64,000 nt of DNA from Paenibacillus urinalis. GTDB taxonomy: Bacteria > Bacillota > Bacilli > Paenibacillales > Paenibacillaceae. A program made the translations under genes and the position numbers. The notes under the pieces were generated by a model that saw only the letters and a list, made by a program, of their open reading frames with translations, was not told the origin of the DNA and did not search any database. The stretch is from assembly GCF_028747985.1 (NCBI RefSeq), contig NZ_CP118108.1, positions 1,059,501-1,123,500 on the forward strand, in the 5' to 3' direction. Below, piece after piece: positions 25,360-35,196 of the stretch. Positions within the stretch are counted from its first letter, which is position 1; every line of letters starts with the position of its first letter.

Positions 25360-25380
25360 CATACTAGTATGACTAGTATG
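25360..25380 (+). promoter_or_regulatory. Palindromic operator-like site upstream of the aldouronate operon
   Basis: CATACTAGTATG (25360-25371) is a perfect 12-base palindrome, directly followed by a second ACTAGTATG half. It lies about 240 bases upstream of the first permease gene in the 25231-25622 non-coding region. The local GntR regulator (30134) is the obvious candidate to bind it, but this is inference. Confidence 0.5.
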
Positions 25381-25496
25381 CAATTGCCACTTCACTTTCA
25401 TAGCTTCATTTCCCAGCTGGATATCCAGCTTCAATGTCAGCTACAGATCGCAATTCCACTTGTCGCATCAATTCACATTATCATTTTAGTCTACAT

Positions 25497-25512
25497 TTGT
25501 AAGCGCTTCAAT
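25497..25512 (+). promoter_or_regulatory. Probable cre site upstream of the aldouronate operon
   Basis: TTGTAAGCGCTTCAAT fits the CcpA consensus WTGNAANCGNWNNCAW with one mismatch. A weaker second match (TTGAAAGCGGTTTATT) lies at about 25574. Carbon repression of xylan-fragment uptake would be expected. The rest of the 25231-25622 region shows no gene. Confidence 0.55.
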
Positions 25513-25622
25513 ATCAGAAGGGGGTCTAGATCCGGATTAGAACGAAATGGGTAAATAACAGCTCATTTTAGAATTGAAAGCGGTTTATTAACTTGTCTAT
25601 ACGGATAGGAGTGAAATAAGCT

Positions 25623-26585
25623 ATGGAACCGAAGACTGTAAATCCACCCATACCGGAGATGAAGGTCGCGAGAAAAAGTAAACGGAGAACGATCCTTTAT
25701 CTCCTGCGTAAAGACTGGCAGCTCTATTCTCTATTAATTCTGCCGATTCTGTACCTGCTCATTTTTAAATACGGGCCTATGATTGGTAATGTTATCGCTT
25801 TTAGAAGATTTGTGCCCGGGGGCAGCATCTTTGGAGAGCAGTGGGTCGGACTTCATTACTTCCGCATGTTTATCGAGGATCCAACCTTCTGGCGAGTATT
25901 TAGCAATACACTTATCCTTGGCGGACTTACGATGCTGCTGACCTTCCCGATGCCGATCGTATTCGCTCTACTGCTTAATGAGGTCAAGAACAAGAAGTTC
26001 AAGAAGTTTGTTCAGACGGCTTCGTACCTGCCGCACTTTTTATCCATTGTTATTGTCGCAGGGATGATCTTGCAGCTGACGGCTTTGAATGGCTCGATCA
26101 ATTCACTGATCCAATTCTTCGGTGGAGACCCGATCAACTTTATGCAGCAGGCCGACTGGTTCCGCACCATTTATGTCACATCTGAAATATGGCAGGGAAT
26201 GGGCTGGGGCGCAATTCTGTATCTCGCTGCGCTGACGACGATCGATGATTCCCTCTATGAGGCAGCCAGAATTGATGGCGCTAACAGATGGAAACAGACG
26301 CTGCATGTAACGATTCCCGGGATATTGCCGACGATCGTTACTGTACTGATTCTGAACATGGGCAGCTTCCTGGCTGTCGGCTTTGAGAAGATTCTACTCC
26401 TGTACAATCCGCTGATTTATGAGACATCCGACGTGATCTCGACTTATCTGTATCGCGTAGGCCTTGGATCTAGTAACTTCAGCTACGCGACAGCGATCGG
26501 ATTATTTGAATCCATCATCGGACTTATCCTTGTATTATCCGTCAATGCGATCTCACGCAAGGTAACGGAAAGAAGCTTATGGTAA
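25623..26585 (+). CDS. ABC transporter permease, LplB type (aldouronate/oligosaccharide uptake)
   Basis: A 320-residue permease of the MalF-like group. After a basic cytoplasmic N-terminus (1-30) there are six membrane helices, and the EAA loop is EAARIDGANRWKQTLHVTIPGI, which contacts the ATPase. The RKDWQLYSLLILPILYLLIFKYGP start is typical of LplB/YtcP-type systems of Paenibacillus that import aldouronates and other plant oligosaccharides. No ATPase is encoded nearby; such systems normally share a housekeeping MsmX-type ATPase. It is the first gene of the operon that ends with aguA. Confidence 0.9.
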   Translation: MEPKTVNPPIPEMKVARKSKRRTILYLLRKDWQLYSLLILPILYLLIFKYGPMIGNVIAFRRFVPGGSIFGEQWVGLHYFRMFIEDPTFWRVFSNTLILGGLTMLLTFPMPIVFALLLNEVKNKKFKKFVQTASYLPHFLSIVIVAGMILQLTALNGSINSLIQFFGGDPINFMQQADWFRTIYVTSEIWQGMGWGAILYLAALTTIDDSLYEAARIDGANRWKQTLHVTIPGILPTIVTVLILNMGSFLAVGFEKILLLYNPLIYETSDVISTYLYRVGLGSSNFSYATAIGLFESIIGLILVLSVNAISRKVTERSLW

Positions 26586-26597
26586 GGAGGCAGCCAC

Positions 26598-27470
26598 ATG
26601 AAGGAATCTGTATCGTATAAGGTCTTTAAGGTATTTAACGCATCAGCTCTTATATTCATCGTGTTCATTACGCTATATCCTTTTCTCAACGTTGTTGCTC
26701 AATCTTTCAGCAGTGAAGCCTATATTAATTCCGGTCAAGTCAATCTGATTCCGAGAGGCTTCAATATTGAGACCTACAAGAAGGTTGCAAGCGACTCCAT
26801 GTTCTGGACCAACTATAAGAACACCATCATATACGCTGTCGTCGGAACTCTGATATCGATGTTCTTGACTACGATCTTTGCTTACGCCTTATCCCGAAAG
26901 CGGCTGATGGGACGCAAATTTTTGACGGTGTTCGCTGTGTTCACGATGTTCTTTAACGGCGGTCTGATTCCGAACTATGTGCTGATTAACACCCTTGGAA
27001 TGGCGAACTCCATGTGGGCGATTGTTCTTCCAGGTGCGATCAGCATCTATAACATGCTTATAATGAAATCCTTCTTTGAGAATATGCCGGAGGAGCTGGA
27101 GGAAGCCGCTGCAATTGACGGACTGAACACATACGGGATATTGCTCCGCATCGTGCTTCCGTTAAGTAAAGCCGTGCTGGCTACAATGATTCTCTTCTAT
27201 GCGGTAGCACACTGGAATTCCTGGTTCCCAGCTTTCATCTATCTGGATAAGAAGGAGCTGTTCCCTGTCACCATCTATCTGCGGAATATGATCGCTGCAG
27301 CGACAGGCGGTGCGGCAGTTGGTGCGACTTCTGCGGATAATTTGACTCAGATATCAGCAAACATCAAATCGGTGACCATGGTTCTTACCATTTTACCTAT
27401 ACTGACGATTTATCCTTTCGTTCAAAAGTACTTTGTTTCTGGTGTCATGCTCGGATCTGTCAAAGGGTAA
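26598..27470 (+). CDS. ABC transporter permease, YtcP/LplC type
   Basis: A 290-residue MalG-like permease with six helices and the EAA motif EEAAAIDGLNTYGILLRIVLPLSKA. It begins 12 bases after the LplB-type gene with GGAGG before the ATG. The C-terminal PFVQKYFVSGVMLGSVKG is the signature end of the YtcP/LplC family. Together with the upstream permease it forms the membrane channel for the binding lipoprotein encoded next. Confidence 0.92.
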   Translation: MKESVSYKVFKVFNASALIFIVFITLYPFLNVVAQSFSSEAYINSGQVNLIPRGFNIETYKKVASDSMFWTNYKNTIIYAVVGTLISMFLTTIFAYALSRKRLMGRKFLTVFAVFTMFFNGGLIPNYVLINTLGMANSMWAIVLPGAISIYNMLIMKSFFENMPEELEEAAAIDGLNTYGILLRIVLPLSKAVLATMILFYAVAHWNSWFPAFIYLDKKELFPVTIYLRNMIAAATGGAAVGATSADNLTQISANIKSVTMVLTILPILTIYPFVQKYFVSGVMLGSVKG

Positions 27471-27544
27471 GGATTGCTATCTCTCGGTCACAAGGCTTAG
27501 AGAACCACTAATTGCGAGATTACAAATCGTAGGGGGATGTTGAG

Positions 27545-29164
27545 ATGAAGAAAAAATGGGGTAAAGTATTGCTCACAGGATTACTGAGCTTGTCTCTGGC
27601 TGCATGCAGCAACGGCCTTGGCACTCAGGAAGCGGAAGTTCAGAACAAAGGTGCAATGGAGTCTTATGCCGTAGGGGATACCTTCAAAGCAACCGAACCA
27701 TTTAACCTATCGATTATGTACAACGACAACCCGGCTTATCCGATCAAGCAAGACTGGATGCTGTTCAAGAAAATTACGGAGATCACAGGGGTGACTCTGG
27801 AGCCTACCATTGTACCGATGAGTGATTACAGCCAGAAGCGCTCACTCCTCATTAGCTCCGGCGATGCGCCGCTTATTATTCCTAAGACCTATCCAGGAGA
27901 AGAAGCTCCATTCGTCGCATCCGGTGCAGCACTTCCTGTAAGCGATTACGTTGATCTTATGCCGAACTATAAGGATAAGGTGGAGAAATGGGGACTGGAA
28001 GACGAGCTTGAGGGACTCAAGCAGGAGGATGGTAAATATTATTTGCTTCCGGGTCTCCATGAAGAAGTATGGCCAGACTATACCCTTATTGTGAGAACGG
28101 ACATTTTTGAGAAGCATAACATTGCCATTCCAACAACTTGGGAGGAGCTGTATACAGCACTTAAGCAGCTGAAGGAAGAGTATCCGGATTCCATTCCATT
28201 CTCTGACCGCTTCAAATTCAACAGCACGCTGAATATTGCTGCAACAGGATTTGGAACCAAAGGCGGCTGGGGCTATGGCAACGGACTTACTTACAAGGAA
28301 GATCAGGATGAATTCGTATATACAGCAACCACACCAGAATATAAAGAAATGCTGGAGTACTTCAATAAGCTAGTAGAGGAAGGCCTTCTGGACAAAGAAA
28401 GCTTCACTCAGGATGATGAGCAGGCGATTCAAAAGTTCGTATCCGGCAAGTCCTTTGTAATCAACGGCAACTCTCAAACGGTAGTAATGCATCGTAACGA
28501 TATGGATAAGACACTCGGTAAAGATAACTATTCCATCGCGAAGATTACTGTGCCGGGCGGCCCTGCAGGGCAGCTGATGTCCGGTTCTAGATTGGAGAAC
28601 GGCGTCATGATCTCTTCCAAAGCCAAAGAAAGCGAGAACTTTGAGGCGATCATTCAATTCATTGACTGGCTGTACTATAGTGACGAAGGTCAGGAATTTG
28701 CAAAATGGGGCGTAGAGGGCGAGACCTTCACGAAGGAGAATGGCGTTCGCAAGCTTGTAGAAGATATTAACTATAATGGTTTGAACCCGGATGGAACCAA
28801 GGATCTGCGTATTGAGTACGGCTTCTCCGGCGGTGTATTTGCATACGGAGGCACGACAGATCTGCTCCATTCCATGTTCAGCGAAGAAGAGCTTAAATTC
28901 CAGAATGATATGAAGGAAGTTAAGGATGTCGTTCCTGCTGAACCGCCAATTCCTTATTCAGTTGAAGAACGTGAAAGAGTCACTCTGCTCAGCACTCCGC
29001 TTAAAGATTACACAGATCAAAATACGTTCAAGTTCATTCTCGGAGAACGGGATCTGTCTGAATTCGATACCTTCGTATCGGAGCTGGAGAGCCAAGGTGT
29101 GTCTCAATATCTAGAAATCGCGAATGAAACGTACAAGGAATATAAGGAAAAAGCTGGGGAATAA
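27545..29164 (+). CDS. Extracellular solute-binding lipoprotein, LplA type
   Basis: A 539-residue lipoprotein with a signal peptide ending in the lipobox LSLAAC (C21 would be lipidated). The length and the features ITEITGVTLEPTIVP and PTTWEELYTALKQLKEEYPD match the large LplA-like oligosaccharide-binding proteins of Paenibacillus. It follows the two permeases after 74 bases and is followed by a terminator, which would make it the most abundant product of the operon's first part. The linked GH67 gene points to methylglucuronoxylan fragments (aldouronates) as ligand. Confidence 0.93.
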   Translation: MKKKWGKVLLTGLLSLSLAACSNGLGTQEAEVQNKGAMESYAVGDTFKATEPFNLSIMYNDNPAYPIKQDWMLFKKITEITGVTLEPTIVPMSDYSQKRSLLISSGDAPLIIPKTYPGEEAPFVASGAALPVSDYVDLMPNYKDKVEKWGLEDELEGLKQEDGKYYLLPGLHEEVWPDYTLIVRTDIFEKHNIAIPTTWEELYTALKQLKEEYPDSIPFSDRFKFNSTLNIAATGFGTKGGWGYGNGLTYKEDQDEFVYTATTPEYKEMLEYFNKLVEEGLLDKESFTQDDEQAIQKFVSGKSFVINGNSQTVVMHRNDMDKTLGKDNYSIAKITVPGGPAGQLMSGSRLENGVMISSKAKESENFEAIIQFIDWLYYSDEGQEFAKWGVEGETFTKENGVRKLVEDINYNGLNPDGTKDLRIEYGFSGGVFAYGGTTDLLHSMFSEEELKFQNDMKEVKDVVPAEPPIPYSVEERERVTLLSTPLKDYTDQNTFKFILGERDLSEFDTFVSELESQGVSQYLEIANETYKEYKEKAGE

Positions 29165-29198
29165 ACGTTCAGGCGAGCAAAAAGTTTAAGGTTATCGC

Positions 29199-29243
29199 AG
29201 GAGGCAGCCGTTTCGCCTACGAAAAGGCTGCCTCCTCTTTTAT
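29199..29243 (+). terminator. Intrinsic terminator after binding-protein gene
   Basis: AGGAGGCAGCC (29199-29209) pairs with GGCTGCCTCCT (29226-29236), followed by CTTTTATT. Downstream genes of the cluster need read-through or their own promoter. Confidence 0.85.
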
Positions 29244-29282
29244 TGATGACGAACTGAACTGCAATAATCAAGATACTGGAGA

Positions 29283-30092
29283 GTGAGAATATTGGATGTC
29301 ACGGTACAGGATGTGATCCGCAGTCTGGAGGAGCCGGCTGGTGTGCTTGAATCGACAGTAGACAAGATTGTATGCGGTCGTTCTGCTGAAGTCGTCCAGG
29401 GCATTGCAGTATCCTTCTCCGCAACGTATGAAGCACTGAATAGAGCGGCAGAGCTTGGAGCCAACCTGTTTATTACTCATGAGGGATTGTTCTACAGTCA
29501 TCACGAAGGAGCACAAGAAATGCTGACGTTAGACCCGGTATACCAAGCCAAGCAGGCGCTTATTGAGGAGAGGCATCTAACCGTTTATCGATTTCATGAT
29601 TATCCGCACCGATACTCTCCTGATGAAATTACAGATGGGCTGATTGAAGCCATTGGTTATGATGGATACCCTATTCGGCACTTGTCCACAGCATCGATTG
29701 TTCATCTGCCGGCAGGTCAAACGGTAAGGCAAATTGCGGAGCATCTCAAGGCGAAGCTTCAGCTCTCTCATGTTAGAGTTATTGGAGGTCTGGATGTTAT
29801 ATGTGAACGCATCGGTATCACAGTAGGATACAGAGGCGGAGGTCAGCACCTGATTCCCTTGTATGAGAATGAACAGCTGCAGCTCATTATTGCAGGCGAG
29901 GGACCGGAATGGGAGACCCCTGAATATATACGGGATGCGATGACCCTTGGAGGCAGCAAATCACTGCTTCTCACAGGGCATGCGGCCAGCGAGGAGCCGG
30001 GGATGAGTCGAATCGCAGACAGGATTCGTCAGCAATTCCCGAATGTGCCGGTTCACTTTATTCCAGTTGCCCCCATCTTCCAGGTAGTATAA
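29283..30092 (+). CDS. Nif3-like dinuclear metal-centre protein
   Basis: A 269-residue protein of the NIF3/YbgI fold. It shows VDKIVCGRSAEVVQGIAVSFSATYEALNRA, the metal-site segment NLFITHEGLFY (a THEG variant of the usual HHP), FHDYPHRY with further histidines, and a late SLLLTGHAASEEPGM that supplies the last ligands. NIF3 proteins form hexamers with a two-metal site; their reaction is unsettled (GTP cyclohydrolase-like or hydrolase roles have been proposed). The start could be GTG 29283 or TTG 29292, the latter being better spaced from GGAG. Its position inside a sugar-uptake and GH67 cluster is unusual and suggests a hydrolase acting on a pathway intermediate. Confidence 0.8.
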   Translation: MRILDVTVQDVIRSLEEPAGVLESTVDKIVCGRSAEVVQGIAVSFSATYEALNRAAELGANLFITHEGLFYSHHEGAQEMLTLDPVYQAKQALIEERHLTVYRFHDYPHRYSPDEITDGLIEAIGYDGYPIRHLSTASIVHLPAGQTVRQIAEHLKAKLQLSHVRVIGGLDVICERIGITVGYRGGGQHLIPLYENEQLQLIIAGEGPEWETPEYIRDAMTLGGSKSLLLTGHAASEEPGMSRIADRIRQQFPNVPVHFIPVAPIFQVV

Positions 30093-30133
30093 CAAGAACG
30101 GAACCAAATAGCTTCGAAGAAAGAGGTAACGGT

Positions 30134-30808
30134 ATGTCGACTGAGCAGAAGATCAAGGGCTCGACCAGAGCCTATTCCTACTATTTATTGAAGGATCGCA
30201 TCCTACGCCTGGAGCTTCCACCAGGAACGAAGATCTCAGAGAAAGAAATTGCCGATGAACTGAATGTCAGCAGAACTCCGGTCCGCGAGGCGTTTATGAA
30301 GCTGGCTGAAGAGGAGCTGCTTGATATAATTCCACAGAGCGGTACTCTGGTCTCCCGAATTCATCTTGCTCATGTAGAGGAAGGCAGATTTATCAGGGAG
30401 AAGCTGGAGAAGGAAATCGTCGAGCTGTGCTGTGAGCATTTTCCTGAGGAATTCAAGTTCAAGCTGGAAACGAACATTGCGATGCAGGACGTATGTGCAG
30501 ATAAGAAAAACTACCAGAAGCTCTTCGAGCTCGATGAAGAATTTCACCAGATTCTTTTTCACGGCACCGGAAAGCAGCGGACCTGGAAGATGCTTCAGCA
30601 GCTAAACATTCACTTCAATCGCCTAAGACTGCTCCGGCTGCTATCGGATTCCAACTGGGAGGACATCATTTCGCAGCACAAGCAGATCTATCAGTTGATT
30701 GTGAAGAAGGAGAGAGAACAGGCCAGAAAAATGATGGAGAATCATCTGCGGCTTGTCGTTGTAGATCAGGATATATTGCGTGAGAAATACCCGCATTATT
30801 TTGTGTGA
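30134..30808 (+). CDS. GntR-family regulator, FadR-like with FCD domain
   Basis: A 224-residue regulator. The N-terminal winged helix has LPPGTKISEKEIADELNVSRTPVREAFMKLAEEELL, the GntR signature, and the C-terminal helical FCD domain includes DEEFHQILFHGTGK with the metal-binding pattern of FadR-type effector domains. Regulators of this subgroup often respond to uronic acids or organic acids. It lies between the Nif3-like gene and aguA, so it most likely controls the aldouronate cluster, perhaps through the palindrome at 25360-25380. Confidence 0.9.
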   Translation: MSTEQKIKGSTRAYSYYLLKDRILRLELPPGTKISEKEIADELNVSRTPVREAFMKLAEEELLDIIPQSGTLVSRIHLAHVEEGRFIREKLEKEIVELCCEHFPEEFKFKLETNIAMQDVCADKKNYQKLFELDEEFHQILFHGTGKQRTWKMLQQLNIHFNRLRLLRLLSDSNWEDIISQHKQIYQLIVKKEREQARKMMENHLRLVVVDQDILREKYPHYFV

Positions 30809-30865
30809 GGAACGCTTTAGGCTAGGCACAATTTCAAGCAAGGTAAGGGAGAGGAGTTTCACGTC

Positions 30866-32947
30866 ATGGCACAGAACACACAGCTTCCACATTCTGCTGC
30901 GGACCGCGGCTGGCTTAGATACGAGAGTAAGGCATCATGGCAGGGTTCTTTTGAAATTTCTAAAATTGGATGTAGGGAACGTTCTCAAATTACAGAATCA
31001 GCCATTCGGGAGCTGCAATATGGCATCTCGGAAATGTTCGGTGTACTTCCTGAAGTACTGGACTCTACCGATACGCTAACAACAGGCTGTATTCGTTTAG
31101 CTGTCGTCCATGAGGAGCTACCGCAAGAACTTGGTGCAGCTCCATGGGCGCAAGAGCTTAATAAGGAAGGATACGTACTAAAGTCTTTTTCCGATAACAG
31201 TGCAGCAATAAATTCTCTTTATGTTGTGGGAAAGACCGATAAAGGACTGCTGTATGGAACATTCCATTTGCTTCGTCTGCTACAAATGGGAGAGAATTTA
31301 AGTGAGCTTCACATTATAGAGAATCCGAAGAACCAGCTGAGAATGATGAACCATTGGGACAATATGGACGGTTCCATTGAGCGGGGTTATGCGGGTAGAT
31401 CTATTTTCTTCAAGGATCATCAGTTTGTTACTGATGATGCACGAATTCGTGATTATGCCCGCCTGATGGCGTCGATTGGAATCAATGGTATTGCGATTAA
31501 CAACGTGAACGTACATGAGGTGGAAACACGGCTGATCACACCGGAATTTTTGCCGGATGTGGCGAAAGTGGCGGGGATTTTTAGAGCGTATGGGATTAAG
31601 ACGTTTCTTAGTGCCAATTATGCCAGTCCGATTCAGCTTGCAGGGATAACTACGGCTGACCCGCTCGATGAGAAGGTTGCGGCTTGGTGGAAGGATAAGG
31701 CACAGGAAATTTACAGCTACATACCCGATTTCGGGGGCTTTGTCGTTAAGGCGGATTCTGAGGGTCGTCCGGGACCGTTCACCTATAACCGGACACATGC
31801 AGACGGATCCAATATGCTCGCTGAGGCACATGAGCCCTTTGGAGGGATTGTAATCTGGAGATGCTTTGTCTACAACTGTCTTCAGGACTGGAGAGACCGC
31901 AAGACGGATCGGGCCCGTGCCGCGTACGATCATTTCAAGCCGCTTGACGGACAGTTCAAGGATAACGTGATTCTCCAGATCAAGAACGGACCAATGGACT
32001 TTCAGGTTCGGGAAGGGGTGTCCCCGCTTCTCGGAGCCATGCCGCATACGAACCAAATTCTGGAGTTCCAGATTACTCAGGAATATACCGGACAGCAAAG
32101 ACATCTATGCTACCTGATTCCACAGTGGAAGGAAATCTTTGATTTTGATACTTACGCCAAGGGAGCGGGATCAGAGATTAAGAAGGTTGCGTCAGGTGAA
32201 TTGTATCCGTATAAATACAGTGGAATTACGGCGGTCATTAATGTGGGTGATGATCATAATTGGACGGGTCACACGCTTGCCCAAGCAAATTTATACGGCT
32301 ATGGCCGATTAACCTGGAATCCGGATTTAGCTGAAGAGCAGATTACCTCTGAATGGATCAAGCAAACCTTTGGCTCTAACCCTGCAGTGCTCGAGGCGGT
32401 GAGTACGATGCTTCAGGATTCGTGGCCCATCTATGAGAGCTACACTTCACCGCTTGGTGTAGGCTGGATGGTTAACCCGGAGCATCACTATGGACCTAAT
32501 GTGGACGGCTATGAATATTCCAGGTGGGGAACGTATCATTTTGCAGACTGTCATGGCATCGGTGTCAATCGGACGGTCAAGAATGGAACCGGATATACAG
32601 CACAATATTTCCCGGAAAATGCTGAACGGTACGAATCACTAGAGACCTGTCCGGATGAATTACTGCTCTTCTTCCATCATGTACCGTATACGCATGTCCT
32701 GAAGTCCGGCAAGACGGTCATTCAGCATATTTATGACACTCACTTTGATGGTGTGGAAGGCGTTGAAACGTTGATTCGGCGCTGGAGCAAGCTTGAGGGA
32801 CAGATTGATTCGGAGCGCTATCAGGGTATAATGGAGCGTCTGGAAGGACAGCTTGCTCATTCGAAGGAATGGAGAGATATCATCAATACTTATTTCTATC
32901 GTAAGTCAGGCATTTCAGATGAGCTTGAACGTACGATTTATGCTTAA
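30866..32947 (+). CDS. aguA: GH67 alpha-glucuronidase
   Basis: This 693-residue intracellular enzyme (no signal peptide) removes 4-O-methyl-glucuronic acid from imported aldouronates. GH67 landmarks are present: [32 protein letters not shown] with E299 as general acid, and [27 protein letters not shown] with D361 and E383, which correspond to the two acidic residues proposed to activate water in this inverting family. The start has GGGAGAGGAG 9 bases upstream. It is preceded by the transporter and the GntR regulator and matches the layout of aldouronate utilisation loci in Paenibacillus. No xylanase or xylosidase is in the window. Confidence 0.95.
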   Translation: MAQNTQLPHSAADRGWLRYESKASWQGSFEISKIGCRERSQITESAIRELQYGISEMFGVLPEVLDSTDTLTTGCIRLAVVHEELPQELGAAPWAQELNKEGYVLKSFSDNSAAINSLYVVGKTDKGLLYGTFHLLRLLQMGENLSELHIIENPKNQLRMMNHWDNMDGSIERGYAGRSIFFKDHQFVTDDARIRDYARLMASIGINGIAINNVNVHEVETRLITPEFLPDVAKVAGIFRAYGIKTFLSANYASPIQLAGITTADPLDEKVAAWWKDKAQEIYSYIPDFGGFVVKADSEGRPGPFTYNRTHADGSNMLAEAHEPFGGIVIWRCFVYNCLQDWRDRKTDRARAAYDHFKPLDGQFKDNVILQIKNGPMDFQVREGVSPLLGAMPHTNQILEFQITQEYTGQQRHLCYLIPQWKEIFDFDTYAKGAGSEIKKVASGELYPYKYSGITAVINVGDDHNWTGHTLAQANLYGYGRLTWNPDLAEEQITSEWIKQTFGSNPAVLEAVSTMLQDSWPIYESYTSPLGVGWMVNPEHHYGPNVDGYEYSRWGTYHFADCHGIGVNRTVKNGTGYTAQYFPENAERYESLETCPDELLLFFHHVPYTHVLKSGKTVIQHIYDTHFDGVEGVETLIRRWSKLEGQIDSERYQGIMERLEGQLAHSKEWRDIINTYFYRKSGISDELERTIYA

Positions 32948-33081
32948 TACTAATTTGGGGAAATATGCTACAATAGCTGTCAGAGCGAAGCTCGGCAGCT
33001 ATTTAGGTTGTTCACAGATGATCAAGAAACCATTTAAACAGATTAACATGCAATAATATGGGAGAGTAAAAGGAGGGCATC

Positions 33082-34197
33082 ATGACGATCATCATATGGT
33101 CGATTGTAGGCGTTATCGTGCTGGTGTGTGCAGTTATGTTCATTGGCGGCATGCGTTTTAGACATGAGCTAAATAACACAGGAGCCGACTATTTCATTCA
33201 ATTTATTGAAGAGAATAAAGACAGTCCCCGCTTCTCAATGGTACTTCAATATAATCAGGCGAAGCTGATCGAGCTCCGTCCCGAGGAGCCGCTTCCGCTC
33301 GCCAGCACGGTTAAGATCATCATTGCTATTGAATATGCAAGACAGGCAGCAGAGGGACGAATCGATCCTGAGATGGAGGTAGAACTGAAAGCGCTGAACC
33401 AATATTATGTTCCCAAAACCGATGGCGGCGCGCATGAAGCCTGGATCGCTCACTTAGGATTAAAGGAAGAGTCAGATACCGTACCTGTAAGTGAGATAGC
33501 TTATGGAATGATTGCCTTCAGCTCCAACGCCAATACGGAGTATCTCATGGATCTGCTTGGATTGGATTCCATTCAGAAGCTAATAACCGAGTTGGATTTA
33601 CAATATCATGAGCCCTTATATCCTCTGGTCAGCTCATTATTTGTCGCTAGTGATCTAATGAAGGAACAGCAGTTAACCAAGGGAGAAACACTCTCCGCAC
33701 TTAAGCAGATGGACCTGGCAGAATATCGCCTTGCAGCAATACAAATACATAACCGAATATCCAGTTCACCTTTAACCGCAGAAGACAAGCAGAAGCTTAG
33801 CAAATGGCTCAGTCTGGATGTCCAGAAGGTTTGGTCTGACCGGCTGCCCCGTTCCACAACACGGGATTATGTATCCATTATGGAGAAGCTGAACAGCAAA
33901 TCTTACTTCTCTAATGAAGCGCATCAATATCTTGATCCCGTTATGGAAGGACTCATGCGAGATTCCCGCAACCAGGAATGGCTTCAGCATGCAGGTCAAA
34001 AAGGAGGCTCTACGATGTTTGTCCTGACGAATGCTATGTATGCGACAGATAAGGAAGGGAATACACTAGAGCTGGCTATATTCATGACAGATCTGACCTG
34101 GAAGGAACAAGCCAAGCTATCGCATAGTCTGAACAGCTTCCAATTAAAGCTGCTGACAGATGAGACGGTCCGGGAGCATTTGAAGGGGATTAAATGA
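33082..34197 (+). CDS. Membrane-anchored class A beta-lactamase-fold serine hydrolase
   Basis: A 371-residue protein with one N-terminal membrane helix (about 3-24) and an extracytoplasmic beta-lactamase-like domain. The catalytic tetrad is STVK (S75, K78), the SxN element is S147-S-N149, and the KTG element is replaced by KGG in QKGGSTMF. The layout fits PF13354-type serine hydrolases, which are often peptidases or esterases rather than true beta-lactamases. AAGGAGGGC precedes the ATG. It stands alone after aguA with its own promoter region and a terminator. Antibiotic hydrolysis is not implied by the sequence. Confidence 0.8.
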   Translation: MTIIIWSIVGVIVLVCAVMFIGGMRFRHELNNTGADYFIQFIEENKDSPRFSMVLQYNQAKLIELRPEEPLPLASTVKIIIAIEYARQAAEGRIDPEMEVELKALNQYYVPKTDGGAHEAWIAHLGLKEESDTVPVSEIAYGMIAFSSNANTEYLMDLLGLDSIQKLITELDLQYHEPLYPLVSSLFVASDLMKEQQLTKGETLSALKQMDLAEYRLAAIQIHNRISSSPLTAEDKQKLSKWLSLDVQKVWSDRLPRSTTRDYVSIMEKLNSKSYFSNEAHQYLDPVMEGLMRDSRNQEWLQHAGQKGGSTMFVLTNAMYATDKEGNTLELAIFMTDLTWKEQAKLSHSLNSFQLKLLTDETVREHLKGIK

Positions 34198-34238
34198 TCC
34201 GAAGGGGAGTTCAGTGCTAGTGATACTGCATATCATCC

Positions 34239-34275
34239 ATAAAAGAACCCTTCCTGTTGGAAGGGCTCTTTTATA
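34239..34275. terminator. Bidirectional intrinsic terminator
   Basis: AAAAGAACCCTTCC pairs with GGAAGGGCTCTTTT around TGTT (one mismatch), flanked by A and T tracts. It serves the serine hydrolase gene and the convergent folD. Confidence 0.9.
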
Positions 34276-34316
34276 ATTATAGGAAGCTGATGGCTTCAAA
34301 GTGTTACATCATGATA

Positions 34317-35177
34317 TTACTGCTCTTGCTTCAGTAATGACTTGTACGCCGATTTTACCGTATGCTCAATTAAGGTCGCGATGGTAACGGGGCCGACACC
34401 GCCAGGTACAGGTGTGATGGCAGAGGAGTGCGGCAAGCAGGCATCATAGTCGACATCACCGATGTTCCCTTTGTTGTAGCCTGCATCAACGACAACGGCT
34501 CCTGGCTTGATCCAATCTCCTTGTACAAAATTCGGTTTACCTACGGCAGCGACCACAATGTCTGCCTGTTTCACAATCGCTTCAATATTTACCGTTCTGG
34601 AGTGGCAGGTCGTCACCGTTGCATTGCGATTCAGCAGCATCGCGGATACCGGTTTGCCGAGGATCGGACTGCGGCCGATGACTACGGCGTGCTTGCCCTC
34701 CATTGAAATGTTATAGAAGTCAAGAATGCGAATAATGGCCTGCGGTGTGCAGGATGGATAATCTGCTTCGCCAAACGCGTTCAGTGCATAACCAAGCGTC
34801 GTTACTCCGTCTACATCTTTTTCAATGCTGATCGTGTCAAAGCATGCTCTTTCATCAATATGATGCGGAACCGGATGCTGCAGCAGAATTCCGTGAACGG
34901 AAGGGTCTTGATTCAGCTTGTTGATTTCTTGAATGAGTTCCTCTGTCGTTGTCTCGGCAGGAAGCACCACCTTGATCGATTCCACCCCGATTCGTGCACA
35001 AGCATTTCCTTTCATACGTACGTAAGTTGCCGAAGAAGGATCATCACCAACCAGAATGGTAGCCAGACACGGCTGGATTCCCTGCTCCTTCAGTTCTTTC
35101 ACCTTTGCTCCCGTTTCTTCTCTCATGTAATCTGCTACCGTTTGACCGTTCAGAATCAGTGTGTTGTCGCTCATCAT
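34317..35177 (-). CDS. folD: Bifunctional methylene-THF dehydrogenase / methenyl-THF cyclohydrolase
   Basis: FolD interconverts 5,10-methylene- and 10-formyl-tetrahydrofolate in one-carbon metabolism. The 286-residue protein has the catalytic YVRMKGNAC segment (Tyr and Lys), GILLQHPVPHH with the conserved Gln, DVDGVT, the NADP-binding VIGRSPILGKPVSAMLL and the C-terminal TPVPGGVGPVT. The QHPVP in place of the common QLPLP is a known clade variant. It is preceded by a ZTP riboswitch, so its expression should rise when ZTP accumulates under 10-formyl-THF shortage. Confidence 0.97.
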   Translation of the reverse strand: MMSDNTLILNGQTVADYMREETGAKVKELKEQGIQPCLATILVGDDPSSATYVRMKGNACARIGVESIKVVLPAETTTEELIQEINKLNQDPSVHGILLQHPVPHHIDERACFDTISIEKDVDGVTTLGYALNAFGEADYPSCTPQAIIRILDFYNISMEGKHAVVIGRSPILGKPVSAMLLNRNATVTTCHSRTVNIEAIVKQADIVVAAVGKPNFVQGDWIKPGAVVVDAGYNKGNIGDVDYDACLPHSSAITPVPGGVGPVTIATLIEHTVKSAYKSLLKQEQ

Positions 35178-35196
35178 CACATCGCCCTTTCCAAGT

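Noticed and set aside
25243..25554. Two short open frames in the leader of the aldouronate operon
   Set aside because: They overlap the operator and cre candidates, have no ribosome site, and show no domain.
31298..32104. 268-residue open frame antisense to aguA
   Set aside because: The GH67 gene is unambiguous; the antisense frame is a shadow.
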